Positions 5,172 through 7,385 of a stretch of DNA of 7,385 nucleotides are shown piece after piece. How positions within the stretch are numbered: position 1 is the stretch's first letter; each line of letters begins with the position of its first letter. Origin of the DNA: Nocardioidaceae bacterium (GTDB lineage Bacteria > Actinomycetota > Actinomycetes > Propionibacteriales > Nocardioidaceae); NCBI GenBank assembly GCA_013696365.1, contig JACCYS010000144.1:1-7385 (forward strand). The letters are read 5' to 3'. A program made the position numbers and the translations under genes. The notes below the pieces were generated by a model that worked only from the letters and a program-made list of their open reading frames with translations, ran no database searches and was not told where the DNA came from.

Positions 5172-5805
5172 GCCGCTCGGCACCGGCCGGGTGCTGGTGC
5201 TGGCCTGCGGTGCGCTGGCCCGCGAGCTGGCGATCGTGTCCAAGCAGGCGGGCTTCGACCACCTCGACCTGCAGTACCTGCCGTCCGGTCTGCACAACAC
5301 CCCGCAACGCATCCCGGCCGCCGTTGAGGAGCGGCTGATCGCGGCGCGCGGACACTACGACGAGATCTTCGTCGGCTACGGCGACTGCGGCACCGGCGGA
5401 CAGCTGGACGCGGTGCTCGACCGCTACGGCGTGCAGCGCCTACCCGGCTCGCACTGCTACGAGTTCTTCACCGGGTCGGACGCGTTCGCCGAGCTGCACG
5501 ACGCCGAGCCCACCACGTTCTACCTCACCGACTTCCTCGTCCGGCAGTTCGACCGGCTGGTGTGGCGCGGGCTGGGGTTGGACCGCTGGCCGCAGTTGCT
5601 GGGCGACTACTTCGGCAACTACACCCGGCTGGTCTACCTGTCACAGTTCCCCACCCCGCGGCTGATCGCCGAGGCCGAGGAGGCCGCCTGTCGGCTCGGG
5701 CTGCGCTTCGAGCACCTGCCGGTGGGCACCGGCGACGTCGAACCCGTCTTGGTGCAGCTCGGCCGACGGCCGCTCTACGCGCTGCCGACGGCTGGCCCGT
5801 CGTGA
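5149..5805 (+). CDS. DUF1638 family protein
   Basis: The 218-aa product resembles the DUF1638 (PF07796) family, known from methanogens and bacteria that use corrinoid methyltransferases; its biochemical role is unknown. Visible blocks are LVLACGALARELAIV (16-30), YLPSGLHNTPQRIP (43-56), IFVGYGDCGTGGQLD (73-87) and GSHCYEFFTG (100-109). Cys20, His49, Cys80, His102 and Cys103 lie in these conserved-looking blocks and could bind a metal or cofactor (inference). No membrane segment or signal peptide is seen. The start is taken as GTG 5149, overlapping the corrinoid gene by 23 nt, which suggests translational coupling. Its Shine-Dalgarno is poor and a later GTG near residue 15 is possible. Its placement between the corrinoid carrier and the methyltransferase suggests an accessory role such as corrinoid loading, activation or methyl-transfer partner. 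Confidence 0.85.
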   Translation: MTSPLQSEPLGTGRVLVLACGALARELAIVSKQAGFDHLDLQYLPSGLHNTPQRIPAAVEERLIAARGHYDEIFVGYGDCGTGGQLDAVLDRYGVQRLPGSHCYEFFTGSDAFAELHDAEPTTFYLTDFLVRQFDRLVWRGLGLDRWPQLLGDYFGNYTRLVYLSQFPTPRLIAEAEEAACRLGLRFEHLPVGTGDVEPVLVQLGRRPLYALPTAGPS

Positions 5806-6164
5806 GCGTACGACGCAGGAGCGGCGGCCCCGCAGAACCTCAGCTGTCGGTCATCTGGTGGGGCGACATCCCCACCCAGGTCGTCGCCAGCCACCACGCG
5901 GACACCGTCCGGGCCGAGTTGCACGCCCGCTTCAGCACGGCAGTGGACCGGGCCGCGATGCGCGCCGGGCTCGCCGGCTCCGAGGACTACCTCGAGCAGT
6001 GGGACCGGCGGACGAAACCCTGCGGGCCAGACCTGCAGACCGAGGTAGCTGCCGAGGTCGCCCGGCTCGAGAACGACTATCCGTCGTCGCGACTCAACGA
6101 CATCGTCAAGGCCCAGCCAGCGTCGCGACCACCCGGACCTCCAGCTGAACAGGACACCGCGTGA
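5802..6164 (+). CDS. Small PF13769-type ('virulence factor' domain) protein
   Basis: This is a 120-aa product starting at GTG 5802, whose bases overlap the DUF1638 stop as GTGA. The core (about 15-102) has SVIWWGDIPTQVV (16-28), a helical stretch with ARFSTAVDRAAMRAGLAG (42-59), SEDYLEQWDR (60-69) and an acidic C-terminal helix AAEVARLENDYPSSRLNDIV (83-102). From memory this matches the short family often labelled virulence factor (PF13769), seen next to DUF1638 and methyltetrahydrofolate methyltransferase genes in alphaproteobacteria. The name is misleading here, because nothing in the context points to virulence. A Pro-rich tail follows residue 105. It has no membrane segment and no catalytic motif, and its size fits an adaptor or subunit. 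Its conserved place within GTGA-coupled genes implies stoichiometric production with the methyltransferase. The family call is moderately sure; the function is unknown. Confidence 0.78.
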   Translation: MSVRRRSGGPAEPQLSVIWWGDIPTQVVASHHADTVRAELHARFSTAVDRAAMRAGLAGSEDYLEQWDRRTKPCGPDLQTEVAAEVARLENDYPSSRLNDIVKAQPASRPPGPPAEQDTA

Positions 6165-7087
6165 CCCACACCGTCATCGGCTCGGCGACCCGTGAGGTCG
6201 TGCTCGGGTCAGACCGGCCGTTCGTCGTCATCGGCGAGCGCATCAACCCCACCGGCCGCAAGCAGCTGGCGGCGGAGATGAAGGCCGGCGACTACAGCCG
6301 GGTGCGCGCCGACACCCTCGCGCAGGTTGAGGCCGGTGCTGCGGTGTTGGACGTCAACGCCGGCATCCCGCTGGCCGACGAGCCCGCGATCTTAGCCGAG
6401 GCGATCCGGCAGGTGCAGTCGCTCACCGACGTGCCGCTGTCGATCGATTCGTCGATCGTTGCCGCGCTGGAGGCCGGGCTCGCCGCGTACGAAGGCAAGG
6501 CGCTGGTCAACTCGGTCACCGCCGAGGAGGAGCGGCTGGAGGTTGTGCTCCCGCTGGTCGCCAAGTATGGGGCGGCGGTGGTGGCGATTACCAACGACGA
6601 GAACGGCATCTCCGAGGACCCCGACGTACGGTTCGCGCTGGCCGAGCGCATCGTGCACCGCGCCAGCGACCACGGCATCGGGATCGAGGACATCGTCGTC
6701 GACCCGCTGGTGATGCCGATCGGGGCCATCGGGCAGGCTGGTCGGCAGGTGCTGCGGCTCGTCGGTCGGCTGAGCAACGAGCTGGGTGTGAACACCACCT
6801 GCGGCGGATCCAACATCAGCTTTGGGCTGCCGCACCGGGCCGGCATCAACGCTGGCTTCCTGACGATGGCGATCGGCGCCGGCCTGACCTCGGCGATAAC
6901 CAACCCGATGGAGGCCGAGATCCACCAGGCGGTGATGGCGGCCGACGTCCTGACCGGCAACGACCGACACTGTGCCGCCTGGATCAGGGCACACCGGGCA
7001 GCCGACGGCGCCGACGCGACCGCGGGCGCGACCAAGGGCCGCCGAGGCAGCCGGCGTCGGTCGGCTGCGGGTGCCCCTGGTGCCTGA
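6161..7087 (+). CDS. Methyltetrahydrofolate:corrinoid methyltransferase (pterin-binding domain)
   Basis: The 308-aa product is a pterin-binding TIM-barrel of the AcsE/MtgA/MetH-folate type. Clear motifs are VIGERINPTGRK (23-34), LDVNAGIP (63-70, folate-contacting Asp64 and Asn66), PLSIDSS (92-98), LVNSVTAEEER (115-125), VVDPLVMPIGA (179-189) and NTTCGGSNISFGLP (211-224, with the conserved Asn217). Such enzymes move a methyl group between methyl-corrinoid protein and tetrahydrofolate. In a demethylation operon the direction would be toward methyl-THF, feeding C1 metabolism. The gene begins at GTG 6161, overlapping the previous stop as GTGA, and has AGGA about 7 nt upstream. The barrel ends near residue 276; an Ala/Gly/Arg tail (KGRRGSRRRSAAGAP, 292-306) follows and is probably disordered. 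The reaction class is firm; the partner corrinoid protein is inferred to be the one encoded at 4473-5171. Confidence 0.94.
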   Translation: MTHTVIGSATREVVLGSDRPFVVIGERINPTGRKQLAAEMKAGDYSRVRADTLAQVEAGAAVLDVNAGIPLADEPAILAEAIRQVQSLTDVPLSIDSSIVAALEAGLAAYEGKALVNSVTAEEERLEVVLPLVAKYGAAVVAITNDENGISEDPDVRFALAERIVHRASDHGIGIEDIVVDPLVMPIGAIGQAGRQVLRLVGRLSNELGVNTTCGGSNISFGLPHRAGINAGFLTMAIGAGLTSAITNPMEAEIHQAVMAADVLTGNDRHCAAWIRAHRAADGADATAGATKGRRGSRRRSAAGAPGA

Positions 7088-7385
7088 GGTCGTCGACGTC
7101 TCGTTCATGCCCTCGGGCCGCCGCGGGCAGATCGATGCAGGCACCACGGTGCTGGATGCCGCGCGCTCGCTGGGTGTCGACCTGGACTCGATCTGTGGCG
7201 GCCGGGGCATCTGCGGACGCTGCCAGGTCGAGCTCGGTGAACGTCCGGGTGTACCGGGCGACGCCGACCGGCTGAGCGAGCCGGGGCCGACCGAGACCGA
7301 CTATCACGGCCGCCGCGCCCTCACCGGTGGGCGGCGGTTGGGTTGCGCCACCCGGGTGCTGCGCGATGCGGTGCTGCGGGTGCCG
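7071..7385 (+). CDS. RamA-like corrinoid activation protein, N-terminal [2Fe-2S] domain (partial)
   Basis: The visible 105 codons encode a plant-type ferredoxin domain with Cys42-x5-Cys48-x2-Cys51 (ICGGRGICGRC) and Cys92 (RLGCATRV), preceded by SFMPSGRRGQIDAGTTVLDAAR. In corrinoid operons this domain opens the large ASKHA/DUF4445 proteins, which use ATP and a low-potential electron to return oxidised Co(II) corrinoid to Co(I). The rest, including the ATPase part, lies past the right edge. The start is uncertain. GTG 7071 overlaps the previous gene by 17 nt, GTG 7080 by 8 nt, and the frame is open back at least to GTG 6972. None has a clear Shine-Dalgarno, which again suggests translational coupling. 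A plain ferredoxin is possible but less likely given the neighbours and the start of the domain. Confidence 0.87.
   Translation, partial: MPLVPEVVDVSFMPSGRRGQIDAGTTVLDAARSLGVDLDSICGGRGICGRCQVELGERPGVPGDADRLSEPGPTETDYHGRRALTGGRRLGCATRVLRDAVLRVP

Noticed and set aside
3015..5312. 765-codon open frame on the minus strand, antisense to the oxidoreductase and corrinoid genes
   Set aside because: It is antisense to two proteins with clear family motifs. Its translation is low-complexity Val/Gly/Asp/His/Arg-rich with no domain. Long antisense frames are expected from GC-biased third positions.

Overview
The window is high-GC, uses GTG starts freely, and has the long antisense open frames typical of Actinomycetota. 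The protein families also fit an aerobic actinobacterium, but nothing in the sequence fixes the genus. No tRNA, rRNA, insertion sequence, integrase or CRISPR array is visible.

Layout. (1) 1-327, minus strand: the 5' part of a small glycine-rich membrane protein that runs off the left edge. (2) 497-1924, minus: a complete SELENBP1/SBP56-family protein, a probable cytoplasmic methanethiol oxidase. (3) 1925-2164: a 240-nt gap holding a strikingly symmetric set of palindromes centred on 2051.5. (4) 2165-2914, minus: an IclR-family regulator. (5) 2915-3011: a short divergent promoter region with an ACCAC/GTGGT operator candidate. (6) 3012-4346, plus: an FAD-dependent amine-oxidase-like protein (DAO fold) ending at a probable intrinsic terminator. 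(7) 4473-7385, plus: a tightly packed operon of a corrinoid (B12) protein, a DUF1638 protein, a 120-aa PF13769-type protein, a methyltetrahydrofolate:corrinoid methyltransferase, and the N-terminal [2Fe-2S] part of a RamA-like corrinoid activator, cut by the right edge.

How they may work together. The plus-strand operon carries most of a corrinoid demethylation system of the MttB/MtgB type. A methyl group would be placed on the Co(I) corrinoid protein, moved to tetrahydrofolate by the pterin-domain enzyme, and the corrinoid re-reduced by the Fe-S activator. The substrate-specific methyltransferase is not in the window; it may lie just beyond the right edge. The FAD oxidoreductase could oxidise the demethylated N-methyl product, as sarcosine and dimethylglycine oxidases do. 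The IclR regulator sits between this block and the methanethiol oxidase and probably controls one or both sides. The methanethiol oxidase raises the possibility that the methyl donor, or a by-product, contains sulfur. That is inference. The parts with least known function are the DUF1638 protein, the PF13769-type protein and the symmetric palindrome array.
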